A DNA stretch of 49,259 nt from Nonomuraea sp. MG754425 (GCF_021699195.1 NZ_SSXE01000141.1:1-49259); one strand, 5' to 3'; positions 24,805 through 34,733 are shown, counted from the stretch's first letter. Numbers and translations are program-made. The notes: generated by a model not told the origin, from the letters alone.

Positions 24805-24820
24805 TCGCTTCCCCCGGGCC
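24774..24820. terminator. Terminator hairpin overlapping the channel gene's last codons
   Basis: A perfect 15-base inverted repeat (24774-24788 with 24806-24820) around a 17-base loop that contains the stop codon TGA at 24802-24804. It encodes the KARGK tail on the way in. A second hairpin (GAGCCTC/GAGGCTC, 24831-24851) follows before the convergent rpsD stop. Confidence 0.7.
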
Positions 24821-24876
24821 CGTCCCGGTGGAGCCTCCCGGTCAGAGGCTCTCCGGGGTCCCCGGGGTCTCTGGGG

Positions 24877-25497
24877 TCATCGCGAGTAGAACTCCACGAC
24901 GAGCTGCTCGTCCACCGGGATCGCGATCTGCTCGCGCTCGGGCCGCTGCGCCAGCGTGAAGCGCAGCTCGGGCAGCTCGACCGACAGGTAGGCCGCGGTG
25001 CGCTCGTCGGCGTACACGCCCTCCGCCGCGGCCACGAACGGCTGCATCCGGCGCGAGCGCTCCCGCACCGAGACCACCTGCCCCGGCTTGACGAGGTAGC
25101 TGGGGATGTCCACCTTCCGGCCGTCCACGGCGATGTGCCCGTGGTTGACGTACTGGCGGGCCGCGTAGATCGACGGCGCCAGGCCGGCGCGCAGCACGAG
25201 CGAGGCCAGGCGGGTCTCCAGGATCGTGACGAGCTCGGCGCCCGACGCGCCCGACCTGCGTACGGCCAGGTCCCAGTAGCGGCGGAGCTGCCGCTCGGAC
25301 ACGTCGTAGTACCAGCGCAGCTTCTGCTTCTCCATCAGCCGCAGCCCGTAGTCGCCGGAGCTGCGGCGATTGGTCTTGCGGCCGTGCTCGCCCGGCGGGT
25401 AGGGGCGCTGCTCGAAGTAGCGGACGGCTTTCCTGGTCAGCGGGACGCCCGCGCGACGAGACAGTCGCACCTTCGGGCCGGTGTAGCGCACGTTCAC
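24877..25497 (-). CDS. rpsD: 30S ribosomal protein S4, cysteine-free (zinc-independent) form
   Basis: 206 residues, normal length. The S4 N-terminal domain (RPYPPGEHGRK, residues about 31-41) and the S4 RNA-binding fold (RLASLVLRAGLAPSIYAARQYVNHGHIAVDGRKVDIPSYLV, about 96-136) are clear. The protein has no cysteine at all, so it is the C-minus form lacking the N-terminal zinc knuckle. It is not in the rpsM-rpsK-rpoA context but alone, with iron boxes 11-44 bases before its start. It may therefore be a conditional paralogue, or the only S4 placed elsewhere as in some actinomycetes. The start is GTG 25497 or GTG 25491; GAGG is five bases before the latter. Confidence 0.92.
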   Translation of the reverse strand: MNVRYTGPKVRLSRRAGVPLTRKAVRYFEQRPYPPGEHGRKTNRRSSGDYGLRLMEKQKLRWYYDVSERQLRRYWDLAVRRSGASGAELVTILETRLASLVLRAGLAPSIYAARQYVNHGHIAVDGRKVDIPSYLVKPGQVVSVRERSRRMQPFVAAAEGVYADERTAAYLSVELPELRFTLAQRPEREQIAIPVDEQLVVEFYSR

Positions 25498-25507
25498 CTC
25501 GATGTGA

Positions 25508-25541
25508 TTAGGTAGTCCTTACTTAGGCAAGCCTAACCTAC
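25508..25541. promoter_or_regulatory. Two overlapping iron boxes between rpsD and the DUF2470 gene
   Basis: Bases 25523-25541 (TTAGGCAAGCCTAACCTAC) match the IdeR/DtxR consensus TWAGGTWAGSCTWACCTWA at 17 of 19 positions; bases 25508-25526 match at 15 of 19. The 15-base offset would let two repressor dimers bind cooperatively. They sit 11-44 bases from the rpsD start and 28-61 bases from the divergent start, so both promoters would be covered. Confidence 0.75.
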
Positions 25542-25568
25542 CATCGTTGTCGCTCTCAAGGAGGCGTC

Positions 25569-26270
25569 ATGCTGCCGATCCCCGAGCGGGTCCGCACCCT
25601 CGCCGCGACGGCCAACGTCGCCAAGCTCTCCGTGGACGGCGCCCCTTCGCCCGCGCGCGGCGGGGTGGACGAGCGCGGGCGGCCCGTGCTGCTGGTGCGG
25701 CCCGGCGAGCCCCTGCACGGGCTGCGCGCGGACGCGGTCGTGGCGGTGAACCTCACCGCGATGCGGGAACTGGGTACCGTCACACACCCCCGGGGACTGA
25801 TCGAGGTGCAGGGCTGGGCGGAGGCCGTACCGGAGGCCGAGGCCCGCGCCGCCGCGGTGGCCGTGGCCGGGCACAGCGCCGACGAGAGCCTCTTCGACGC
25901 CCTCGAACGCTTCGGACACCCCGACGCGCCCCGGCTGCTGCGGCTCGACGTGGGGCAGGTGGTGTACCTGACGGGACAGGAGTCGGGCGTGCTGGACGCC
26001 GACGACTACCTCGGGGCATCGCCCGACCCGCTCGCCGAGACGGCGGAGCGGGTGCTCGCCCACGTCAACGCCTCGCACCGGCCCCAGCTCTCGGCGGGCG
26101 TCGCGCGGCAGCTCGGCGAGCCGGCCGCCGAGGTGTGGCTGTGGGAGCTGGACCGCTACGGGGCCACCGTGCGGGTGGACGAGGCGCTGGTGCGCTTCCC
26201 CTGGCCGACGCCCGCCCGCTCCGGCCTCTCCCTGGAGACGGCGCTGCGCGGGCTCCTGTGCACCTGCTGA
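25569..26270 (+). CDS. DUF2470-domain protein (haem-utilisation/PNPOx-like)
   Basis: 233 residues. The N-terminal half resembles a flavin-reductase or pyridoxamine-oxidase-like split barrel (PVLLVRPGEPLHGLRADAVVAVNL, EVQGWAEAVP). The C-terminal DUF2470 domain (about 160-233) shows RVLAHVNASHRPQL, the LDRYGATVRV strand and the VRFPWPTPA segment. DUF2470 proteins of plants and bacteria are tied to haem or tetrapyrrole handling. The upstream overlapping iron boxes support a role in iron recycling from haem. ATG 25569 has AAGGAGG six bases upstream. It ends CTC near the C-terminus, with two cysteines. Confidence 0.85.
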   Translation: MLPIPERVRTLAATANVAKLSVDGAPSPARGGVDERGRPVLLVRPGEPLHGLRADAVVAVNLTAMRELGTVTHPRGLIEVQGWAEAVPEAEARAAAVAVAGHSADESLFDALERFGHPDAPRLLRLDVGQVVYLTGQESGVLDADDYLGASPDPLAETAERVLAHVNASHRPQLSAGVARQLGEPAAEVWLWELDRYGATVRVDEALVRFPWPTPARSGLSLETALRGLLCTC

Positions 26271-26277
26271 CACCCGC

Positions 26278-26402
26278 CTGATACCCGCCGCACGCGCCGA
26301 TGCCGCGCGCCCGCTGATAGCCGTACGCCCGCTGATACCCGCGCGCCCGCTGATAGCCGTGCGCGTGCCGATACCCGTGCGCGTGCCGATGCCGTGTGTG
26401 TG
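26278..26402. repeat. Seven degenerate 17-18-base tandem repeats
   Basis: The unit is approximately CYGATASCCGYRCGCSYG, starting at 26278, 26297, 26314, 26332, 26350, 26368 and 26386, directly after the DUF2470 stop and within the 184-base convergent gap before the ROK gene. Copies differ by two to five bases. No spacers, so not CRISPR. Six-codon length would preserve frame if translated, but no gene covers it. Confidence 0.75.
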
Positions 26403-26454
26403 CCGGCGAACCGTCGTCCCGGGCGGTGCCGCCCGCGCCGGGCCCGGTGGGCGG

Positions 26455-27669
26455 TCAGCCCGCTTCGGTCGCGGGCACCCGGTCGCGGCGCAGCATCGTG
26501 AGGGTCATGCTCTCGTCCACGGTCTCCGGCGACAGCACGTGGTCCAGGACCATCACCGCGCACCCGTTGATGCCCGCCCCCGCCCCCAGCCGGCTCGGCT
26601 CGATGCGCAGCCGGCGGGTCGCCAGGGCGGTGGAACGGCGGTAGACGACCTCGCGGATGCTCGACACCAGGGGCCCGAACGCCTCCGCCATGTCCCCGCC
26701 GAGCACCACCACCGACGGGTTGAGGATGTTGACCGCCACGGCCAACACCTCCCCGATGCGCCGGCCGGCCTCGCGGACCGTGGCCATCGTCTCGGCGTCG
26801 CCGGCCCGGACGAGCGCCGTCACGTCCGAGATCGCCCTGACGTCCTTGCCGCGGGCCCGCAGGTCGCGCAGGAGCGCGGTGCCGCTGGCCACGGAGTCGA
26901 CGCAGTCGTGGTTGCCGCAGCGGCACAACACGCCGCCCCCGTCCAGCACGGGGATGTGGCCGATCTCGCCCGCCGCCCCGAGCGCGCCGCGCAGGATGCC
27001 CCCGGCGGCGATCACCCCGGCGCCGATGCGGGTCGAGATCTTGACGAACATGAGGTCGTCGAGGTCGGGGTAGGCGCCGCGGTGCTCGCCGATGGCCAGC
27101 ACGTTCACGTCGTTGTCGACGAGCACGGGGACGGGGAAGCGCGCGCGGATGATCGGCGGGATGACCACGCCGGTCCAGGACGCCATGACGCGGGCGCTCT
27201 CGGTGCGACCCTGCGCGAACTCGACCGTGGCGGGCACGCCCATCCCGACGCCCCTGATCATCGAGCGCGGCCGGTCGCCGAGCAGTTCGTCCCAGGTGTC
27301 CATGAGCAGCGGCAACACGGTGCCGGGCCCCTGCTCGACGTCCATGGCGAACTCGCGTCCGGCCAGCTCGTGCCCGGCGAGGTCGCAGACGGCCACCCGC
27401 GTCCGTGAGGCGCCGAGCGCGGCCACCAGCACGACGCCGCCGGCGGCGTTGAACTCCAGGCGGACCGGCGGCCGGCCGCCCGTGGACGGGGCGTCGGTGC
27501 GCTCCACGACGAGGCCGCGTTCCAGCAGCTCTCCGACGCGCAACTGCACCGCGGGGCGCGACAGGCCGGTCACCCGGCCCAGATCGGCCCGCGTCACGGC
27601 CTCACCGGTGCGGATGAGGCGGAGCACCTCGCCACTCGTGGCGAGGGCGGCAGCGGTACGTCGAGGCAT
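26455..27669 (-). CDS. ROK-family transcriptional repressor
   Basis: 404 residues. An N-terminal winged helix (about 10-65; LGRVTGLSRPAVQLRVGELL) is joined to a ROK sugar-kinase-like domain with GVGMGVPATVEF, DNDVNVLAIGE, the GEIGHIPV motif and the zinc knuckle CRCGNHDCVDSVASG (near 265). It is divergent from zwf-edd-glk-eda and separated from zwf by 142 bases that contain an AT-rich palindrome, so it most likely controls the Entner-Doudoroff genes in response to a sugar or sugar phosphate. ATG 27669 (MPRRTAAAL) fits the family start. Confidence 0.93.
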   Translation of the reverse strand: MPRRTAAALATSGEVLRLIRTGEAVTRADLGRVTGLSRPAVQLRVGELLERGLVVERTDAPSTGGRPPVRLEFNAAGGVVLVAALGASRTRVAVCDLAGHELAGREFAMDVEQGPGTVLPLLMDTWDELLGDRPRSMIRGVGMGVPATVEFAQGRTESARVMASWTGVVIPPIIRARFPVPVLVDNDVNVLAIGEHRGAYPDLDDLMFVKISTRIGAGVIAAGGILRGALGAAGEIGHIPVLDGGGVLCRCGNHDCVDSVASGTALLRDLRARGKDVRAISDVTALVRAGDAETMATVREAGRRIGEVLAVAVNILNPSVVVLGGDMAEAFGPLVSSIREVVYRRSTALATRRLRIEPSRLGAGAGINGCAVMVLDHVLSPETVDESMTLTMLRRDRVPATEAG

Positions 27670-27698
27670 CGGCTAAGTGAACCACATGCAGTTGTGTC

Positions 27699-27721
27699 AT
27701 GAAAAGTCACGACTTTTTCAT
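27699..27721. promoter_or_regulatory. Candidate ROK operator upstream of the Entner-Doudoroff operon
   Basis: ATGAAAAGTC-AC-GACTTTTTCAT: near-perfect dyad (one extra base in the right arm) in an AT-rich stretch that is rare in this GC-rich sequence. It lies 30 bases from the ROK start and about 90 bases before the zwf start, so it can control both. Confidence 0.6.
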
Positions 27722-27811
27722 CTCAAATACCAAAACTCCGCTTGTGTACGACCCAAACTCTCGTTAGTGTCCGTTCTGTCCCTGCTTGGTAGATCATCGG
27801 AGTCCCGCACC

Positions 27812-29292
<1,481 letters not shown>

Positions 29293-29296
<4 letters not shown>

Positions 29297-31236
29297 ACAG
29301 GATCATCCAGGAGATCACCGACCGCATCGCCGAGCGCAGCGCCGCCAGCCGTACCGCCTACCTCGAGCGGATCCGCCGTGACGGCGAGGCCGCCAGGGCG
29401 AAGGGGCCGGCGCGGGCGCACCTCGGCTGCGCGAACCTCGCGCACGGCTTCGCGGGTGCCTCCGCGCAGGACAAGCCCGCCCTGCGCAGTGCGGCGAAGC
29501 CCGGCGTGGCCATCGTGACCAGCTACAACGACATGCTGTCCGCGCACCAGCCGTACGAGACGTACCCGCAGGAGCTGAAGGAGGCCGTGCGCAAGGCGGG
29601 CGGCGTGGCTCAGGTGGCGGGCGGCGTGCCGGCGATGTGCGACGGCATCACGCAGGGCCGGGCCGGCATGGAGCTGTCGCTGTACAGCCGCGACGTGATC
29701 GCCATGTCCGCCGCGATCGCGCTGTCGCACGACATGTTCGACGCCACGCTGCTGCTGGGCGTGTGCGACAAGATCGTGCCCGGACTGTTCATCGGGGCGC
29801 TGCACTTCGGGCACCTGCCGGCGATCTTCGTGCCCGCCGGCCCGATGGCCTCGGGCCTGCCGAACAAGGTCAAGGCCCGCACCCGGCAGCTCTTCGCCGA
29901 GGGCAAGGTCGGCAGGGACGAGCTGCTCGACGCCGAGGCGAAGTCGTACCACTCGCCCGGCACCTGCACCTTCTACGGCACCGCGAACTCCAACCAGGCG
30001 CTGATGGAGGTCATGGGCCTGCACCTGCCGGGCTCGACGTTCGTCAACCCGCACACCGAGCTGCGCCACGCCCTGACGCGGGCGGCCGGACGCAGGGCGG
30101 TGGAGATCACGGCGCACGGCGGCGCGTACACGCCGATCGGCGAGCTGGTGGACGAGAAGTCCGTCGTGAACGCCTGCGTCGCCCTGCTGGCCACCGGCGG
30201 CTCCACGAACCACACGCTGCACCTGGTGGCCATGGCCGCCGCCGCGGGCATCGTGCTGACCTGGGACGACCTGGGCCGCCTGTCGGGCGCCGTGCCGTCG
30301 CTGACCAAGATCTACCCGAACGGCCAGGCGGACGTGAACCACTTCCGCGACGCCGGCGGCATGCAGGTGCTCATCGGCGACCTGCTGGACGAGGGGCTGC
30401 TGCACGCGGACGTCCTGACCGTGGCGGGCCCCGGCCTCGACCGCTACCGGGAGGCCCCGGAGCTGGTGGACGGCGAGCTGGTCTGGGCGCCGGTCACGGG
30501 CGGCAGCAAGGACCGGGACGTGCTGCGTCCGGTCGCCGACCCGTTCTCCGCCGACGGCGGCATCCACATGCTCGCGGGCAACCTGGGCCGCGCGGTCAGC
30601 AAGGTCTCCGCGGTCAAGCCCGAGCACCTGGTGATCGAGGCGCCGGCCAAGGTCTTCCACGACCAGCTCGACCTGCTGACGGCGTTCGAGGCGGGCGAGC
30701 TGGACGGGCAGGACTTCGTGGCGGTCATCCGCTACCAGGGCCCGAGCGCGAACGGCATGCCCGAGCTGCACAAGCTCACCTCGCCGCTTGGGGTGCTGCT
30801 CGACCGGGGGCAGCGGGTGGCGATCGTGACCGACGGCCGCATGTCGGGCGCGTCCGGCAAGGTGCCCGCGGCCATCCACCTGTCGCCCGAGGCCGCCGAC
30901 GGCGGGCCGATCGCGCTGGTCCGCGAGGGCGACGTGATCAGGCTGGACTCGGCGGCGGGCACGCTGGAGCTGCTGGTGCCGGCCGAGGAGCTGGCCCGCC
31001 GCGCTCCCGAGGGCCGCCCGCTGAGCGACGCGCAGTGGGTGGGCACGGGCCGCGAGCTGTTCGCCGCCTTCCGGCGGATGGCGGGTCACGCGGAGCAGGG
31101 CGCGGGCATCTTCGGGGTGAGCGGCGCCGAGTCGCCGCACCACGGCCCCGGCCTGGGCTTCCCGGCCGAGGCCGGCGCCTCGCACCTGGAGACGGGCGCG
31201 CCGGTCGGCGCGCGGCCCGCCGGACTGGTGCGGTGA
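29293..31236 (+). CDS. edd: Phosphogluconate dehydratase (6-phosphogluconate dehydratase)
   Basis: 647 residues. IlvD/Edd family with the three [4Fe-4S]-ligand cysteines C116 (PAMCDGITQG), C158 (LGVCDK) and C225 (PGTCTFYGTANSNQ). It dehydrates 6-phosphogluconate to KDPG. GTG 29293 overlaps the zwf stop, giving coupled translation; the open frame before it is antisense-like. The C-terminus has about 35 residues after GAGIFGVSGAESP that are Gly/Ala/Pro-rich, so it is longer than the about 600-residue E. coli protein. Its size and motifs separate it from the dihydroxy-acid dehydratase branch. Confidence 0.94.
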
Positions 31237-31262
31237 CCAGATATTTGCCAGTACGGTGCTCT

Positions 31263-31412
31263 GTGTCCGTTTGGCGCGCGCTGAACGCTCCCGAGCCCGT
31301 ACGTCCGCACGACCCTGCCTGGGGCGACGTGAACGAGCGTGACATCCTTCGGTGTACGGCGAGCGATCTTGCCGCCGCCCTGAATGCCGGAGGTATGCGT
31401 GAGTGCCTTTGA
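31263..31412 (+). CDS. Possible 49-residue small ORF before glk
   Basis: In the 162-base edd-glk gap, a GTG-started frame of 49 codons reads SVWRALNAPEPVRPHDPAWGDV and ends NAGGMRECL. It overlaps glk by 14 bases, so it could couple glk translation. Its third-position GC is about 69 percent, well below the neighbours, and no clear Shine-Dalgarno is visible. I cannot name a family. It may be noncoding leader sequence. Confidence 0.25.
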   Translation: MSVWRALNAPEPVRPHDPAWGDVNERDILRCTASDLAAALNAGGMRECL

Positions 31413-32364
31413 CCTTCCGTGGCTCGTGGCCGACATCGGGGGCACCAATGCCCGGTTCGGCCTGGTCACCTCGCCGGGAGCGCGTCCGTCGAACGTCGCG
31501 GTCCTGGCGGGCGCCGACTACGGCACCCTCCCGGAAGCCGTAGCCGCCTATCTCGCGGAGCACGCGGGCGGAGTGCGGCCGGGGGCGGCCTGCCTGGCAC
31601 TGGCGGGACCGATCGACGGCGATCACTACCGGCTCACGAACTCGGCGTGGTCCGGCTCCGTCCGCGACCTCGACGTGCCCTACACCCGGCTGCTCAACGA
31701 CTTCGAGGCGCTGGCCGTGTCGCTGCCGCACCTGACCGGCGACGAGCTGGTGACCCTGGGCGGGCCCCCGCCCGGCCACGGGGTCAAGGCGGTGCTGGGC
31801 CCCGGGACGGGGCTCGGCGTCGGCGGCCTGGCGCCGATCGAGGACGGCTGGACGGCGATCCCCGGCGAGGGCGGGCACGCCACGGTGCCGGTGTCGGAGC
31901 CTCGGGAGATCGAGGTCGTGCGGGCGCTGCGCTCGCAGGGCGTGCCGCACGTGGTGGCCGAGCACCTGCTGTCGGGCCCCGGCCTGGTGCGGCTGCACCG
32001 GGCGCTGGCCCTGGTCAACGGCGTCGGCGCGGCGGCCCTGACCGCCTCCGACATCGTGGCCAGGGTGGACGACTCGCTGTGCGCCGAGACGGTGGACGTG
32101 TTCTGCGGCCTGCTCGGCACCTTCGCCGCCAATGTGGCCCTGACGCTCGGCGCCCGCGGCGGGGTGTACCTGGCCGGCGGGGTGCTGCCCCGTATCGTGG
32201 AACGGGTGCGTGCCAGCGCCTTCCGCGCGCGGTTCGACGGCAACCCCGACATGGCCGCCTACCTCTCGGGCATCGGGACCGTGCTGATCGTCGCGGCCCA
32301 GCCGGGGATGACGGGCGCGGCGGCCTGGCTGCACCAGCGGGCCCGCAGGGAGCTGGTGGGCTGA
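31399..32364 (+). CDS. glk: Glucokinase (proteobacterial-type Glk family)
   Basis: 321 residues. ATP-binding DIGGTNARFGLV (about 10-21), ALAGPIDGDHYRLTNSAW, LLNDFEALAVSLPHL with the catalytic Asp, VLGPGTGLGVGGL and PGEGGHATVP. This is the COG0837 group rather than the ROK glucokinase group usual in actinomycetes, so it may have been acquired with the pathway genes. It phosphorylates glucose with ATP to feed zwf. GTG 31399 follows GGAGG (31389-31393) by five bases. Confidence 0.92.
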   Translation: MSAFDLPWLVADIGGTNARFGLVTSPGARPSNVAVLAGADYGTLPEAVAAYLAEHAGGVRPGAACLALAGPIDGDHYRLTNSAWSGSVRDLDVPYTRLLNDFEALAVSLPHLTGDELVTLGGPPPGHGVKAVLGPGTGLGVGGLAPIEDGWTAIPGEGGHATVPVSEPREIEVVRALRSQGVPHVVAEHLLSGPGLVRLHRALALVNGVGAAALTASDIVARVDDSLCAETVDVFCGLLGTFAANVALTLGARGGVYLAGGVLPRIVERVRASAFRARFDGNPDMAAYLSGIGTVLIVAAQPGMTGAAAWLHQRARRELVG

Positions 32365-32459
32365 GCGCTGCCCGTTGAGCCGGCCCGTGCTGGGCAGGTG
32401 ACCGCGTTGTACCGGACTATGACGACGGCCGTGAAGCGGCCGACGAGGAGAGATACCCC

Positions 32460-33071
32460 ATGAGCCTGCTCGATCTCGCCCCAGTGATCCCCGTCTTGGT
32501 GATCGAGGACGCCGGGACCGCCGTGCCCCTCGCCCGCGCGCTGGTGGCCGGCGGCCTGCCGGTCATCGAGGTGACGTTGCGCACCCCGTCCGCGCTCGAG
32601 GCCATCGCCAGGATCGCCGAGGAGGTGCCCGAGGCGACCGTGGGCGCGGGCACGATCCGGACCACCGACGACATCGCCTCGTCCGTGGCGGCGGGGGCGA
32701 GGTTCCTCGTCTCGCCGGGCACGACCCTGGCGCTGGTCGAGGCGCTGGACTCGAGCGGCGTGCCGTACCTGCCGGGCGCGGCCACCGTGTCCGAGGTCAT
32801 GGCGCTGGCCGAGCGGGGGATCAGGGACCTGAAGTTCTTCCCCGCCGAGGCGGCGGGCGGCCTGCCCTATCTGAAGGCGCTTTCGAGCCCGCTGCCCGAC
32901 GTGCGCTTCTGCCCGACGGGCGGGATCCGTCCCGAGACCGCCCGCGACTACCTGGCGCTGCCGAACGTGGGCTGCGTCGGCGGCACCTGGCTGACCCCGG
33001 CCGACGCGCTGGCCGCCGGTGACTGGGGCCGGGTGGAGAAGCTGGCGGCCGAGGCCGCGGCCCTGCGGTAG
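32460..33071 (+). CDS. eda: KDPG aldolase (2-dehydro-3-deoxy-phosphogluconate aldolase)
   Basis: 203 residues, normal length. Schiff-base K125 in LKFFPAEAAGG, substrate-phosphate loop CPTGGIRPETA, and GAGTIRT early on. It cleaves KDPG to pyruvate and glyceraldehyde 3-phosphate and ends the Entner-Doudoroff set. It lies 95 bases after glk, so it probably belongs to the same transcript, though a separate promoter is possible. GAGGAG is about ten bases before ATG 32460. A second, diverged aldolase of this family lies at 39570. Confidence 0.95.
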   Translation: MSLLDLAPVIPVLVIEDAGTAVPLARALVAGGLPVIEVTLRTPSALEAIARIAEEVPEATVGAGTIRTTDDIASSVAAGARFLVSPGTTLALVEALDSSGVPYLPGAATVSEVMALAERGIRDLKFFPAEAAGGLPYLKALSSPLPDVRFCPTGGIRPETARDYLALPNVGCVGGTWLTPADALAAGDWGRVEKLAAEAAALR

Positions 33072-33109
33072 GCCCTGCGGTAGGGCGCGGCGGCCCGATC
33101 CGGATGCTC

Positions 33110-33139
33110 ACGTCGTACGCGGGACTATATTTACGACGT
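33110..33139. promoter_or_regulatory. Candidate TetR operator with promoter
   Basis: Inverted arms ACGTCGTA (33110-33117) and TACGACGT (33132-33139), 14 bases apart, with a likely -10 element TATATT (33126-33131) between them. The site lies 28-57 bases before the TetR start, so the regulator probably represses itself. No second gene shares the site except the eda end upstream. Confidence 0.6.
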
Positions 33140-33166
33140 AAGAATCGCCGATCCGGGAGGCCCGCC

Positions 33167-33793
33167 ATGTCCCCGAACCGCGGCCGCGGCCAGAACGCCG
33201 GGCTGACCCGCCAGGCCATCCTCCAGGCGGCCCTGGCGCTGGCCGACCGCGACGGGCTGAAGGCGCTGTCGATGCGCCGCATCGCCCAGGAGCTCGGCGT
33301 CGAGGCCATGTCCCTCTACCAGCACGTCGGCGGCAAGGACGCGCTGCTGGACGGGCTGGTGGAGCAGCTCGTCACCCGGGTCGCGCCGCCGCCCGGGGCG
33401 GGCTCCTGGCAGGAGGGCCTGCGCGGCTACGCCCACGCGCTGCTGGACGTCCTGCTCGCGCACCCGCACGTCGTCCCGCTCGTGCTCACCCGGCCCGCGC
33501 TCACCTCGCGCAACCTGCGGGTCATGGAGGAAGGGCTGCGGACGCTGCGGGCCGCGGGCTTCCCGCTGGATCGGGCGCTGGACATGCTGTACGCCGTGGC
33601 GGGTTTCGTCGTCGGCCACGCGGCCCTGATGACCGCCGACACCCCCGGCGGGAGCGTGCCGCCCGAGGTGGACCCCCAGGAGACGCCCCTCCTCGCCGAG
33701 GCCACCCGGGCGGGGGGTCTGTCCGGGGCGGGCGAGCGCTTCGACTTCGCCCTCGACGCCATGGTGCGCGGTTTCGCGCTCCCCTCGCGGTGA
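33167..33793 (+). CDS. TetR-family regulator (TetR C-terminal domain type)
   Basis: 208 residues. N-terminal HTH with the order LTRQAILQAALALADRDGLKALSMRRIAQELGVEAMSLYQHVGGKDALLDGLVEQL (about 10-65) typical of the TetR/TetR_C group that binds tetracycline-like or other small molecules. The C-terminal part is helical. ATG 33167 has GGGAGG eight bases upstream. No exporter gene is adjacent, so its target besides itself is not evident; the downstream IclR and P450-like genes are candidates. Confidence 0.9.
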   Translation: MSPNRGRGQNAGLTRQAILQAALALADRDGLKALSMRRIAQELGVEAMSLYQHVGGKDALLDGLVEQLVTRVAPPPGAGSWQEGLRGYAHALLDVLLAHPHVVPLVLTRPALTSRNLRVMEEGLRTLRAAGFPLDRALDMLYAVAGFVVGHAALMTADTPGGSVPPEVDPQETPLLAEATRAGGLSGAGERFDFALDAMVRGFALPSR

Positions 33794-33936
33794 AGGGGCC
33801 GTTCCCCGGCCGCGCGGAGACCGTCCGGGCGCGCCGGAGCGGTGGTATCAGCGCGCGGCGACCGGGTACGTCAGCACATGTCAAACCGCAGCCCCGGGAA
33901 GCCCCTTCCGCTACTCGGAGAGCGAAAGGGACAGTG

Positions 33937-34728
33937 ATGCCGACGGAAACGGTCAGTCAGCCGCGGACGATGACGCACGAGCGCCCCGCCTCCCAGCCGG
34001 GCAGTCTGGAACGGGGCATCGACATCCTGCTCGCGCTCAGCACCGCCGCCCGTCCCGTGACGCTGTCGCAGTTGTGCCGGAGCACGGGCCTGCCGAAGTC
34101 GACCGCGCACCGCATCCTGGGCGTGCTGTGCTCGCGCGGGCTGGCCCGCCGGGTGGGCAACGCGTACCTGCCGGGCGGGCTGCTGGAGTCGATGGCCGGC
34201 ATCGCCCGCGCCCGGGTGCCGGGCACCCGCACGGTGGTGCTCCCCTACCTGCTGTACCTGTTCGAGACCACCAGGCAGACGGTGAACCTGGCGGTGCCGT
34301 CGGGCCTGGAGGCCCGCTACGTCGAGCGCCTGTACGGCCACAACCGCGTCGGCTCGCGCTCCGACGACCTCGACCGCGCGCCGCTGCACTGCACGGCGAC
34401 CGGCAAGGCGCTGCTGGCCTTCGACCAGAAGCTGTGCCGGGAGCTGATGGCGCGCGGCGCGTTCGAGCGGCTGACGCGCCGCACGATCACCAACCTGACC
34501 GGCCTGGAACGGGAGCTGGCCCAGGTGCGCGCGCACGGCGTCGCCTACTCGCGGGAGGAGTTCACCGAGGGGGTCGCCTGCGTGGCCGCCCCGGTGTTCG
34601 GACCCGGCGGACGCATCTGCATGTCGGTCGGCGTGGCCGCGCCCGCCCACCTGGCGCCGCTGGCCAGGCTGGGCATCTCCGTGCGCGGGGCCGCCCAGGC
34701 CATCTCCGCCAGGCTCGTCGGCGGCTGA
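33937..34728 (+). CDS. IclR-family transcriptional regulator
   Basis: 263 residues. A winged HTH at about 22-75 (SLERGIDILLALSTAARPVTLSQLCRSTGLPKSTAHRILGVL) and the IclR effector domain with LHCTATGKALLAF, REEFTEGVACVAAPVF and the AAPAHLAP tail. ATG 33937 is preceded by AAAGGG. A 17-base palindrome follows six bases after its stop, between it and the P450-like gene, so it could control that gene. IclR proteins often control aromatic or carbon catabolism; the effector is unknown. Confidence 0.9.
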   Translation: MPTETVSQPRTMTHERPASQPGSLERGIDILLALSTAARPVTLSQLCRSTGLPKSTAHRILGVLCSRGLARRVGNAYLPGGLLESMAGIARARVPGTRTVVLPYLLYLFETTRQTVNLAVPSGLEARYVERLYGHNRVGSRSDDLDRAPLHCTATGKALLAFDQKLCRELMARGAFERLTRRTITNLTGLERELAQVRAHGVAYSREEFTEGVACVAAPVFGPGGRICMSVGVAAPAHLAPLARLGISVRGAAQAISARLVGG

Positions 34729-34733
34729 GCGGC

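Noticed and set aside
12894..26402. CRISPR arrays at the tandem repeats (12894-12963 and 26278-26402)
   Set aside because: Units are head to tail with no spacers, and no cas genes are present.
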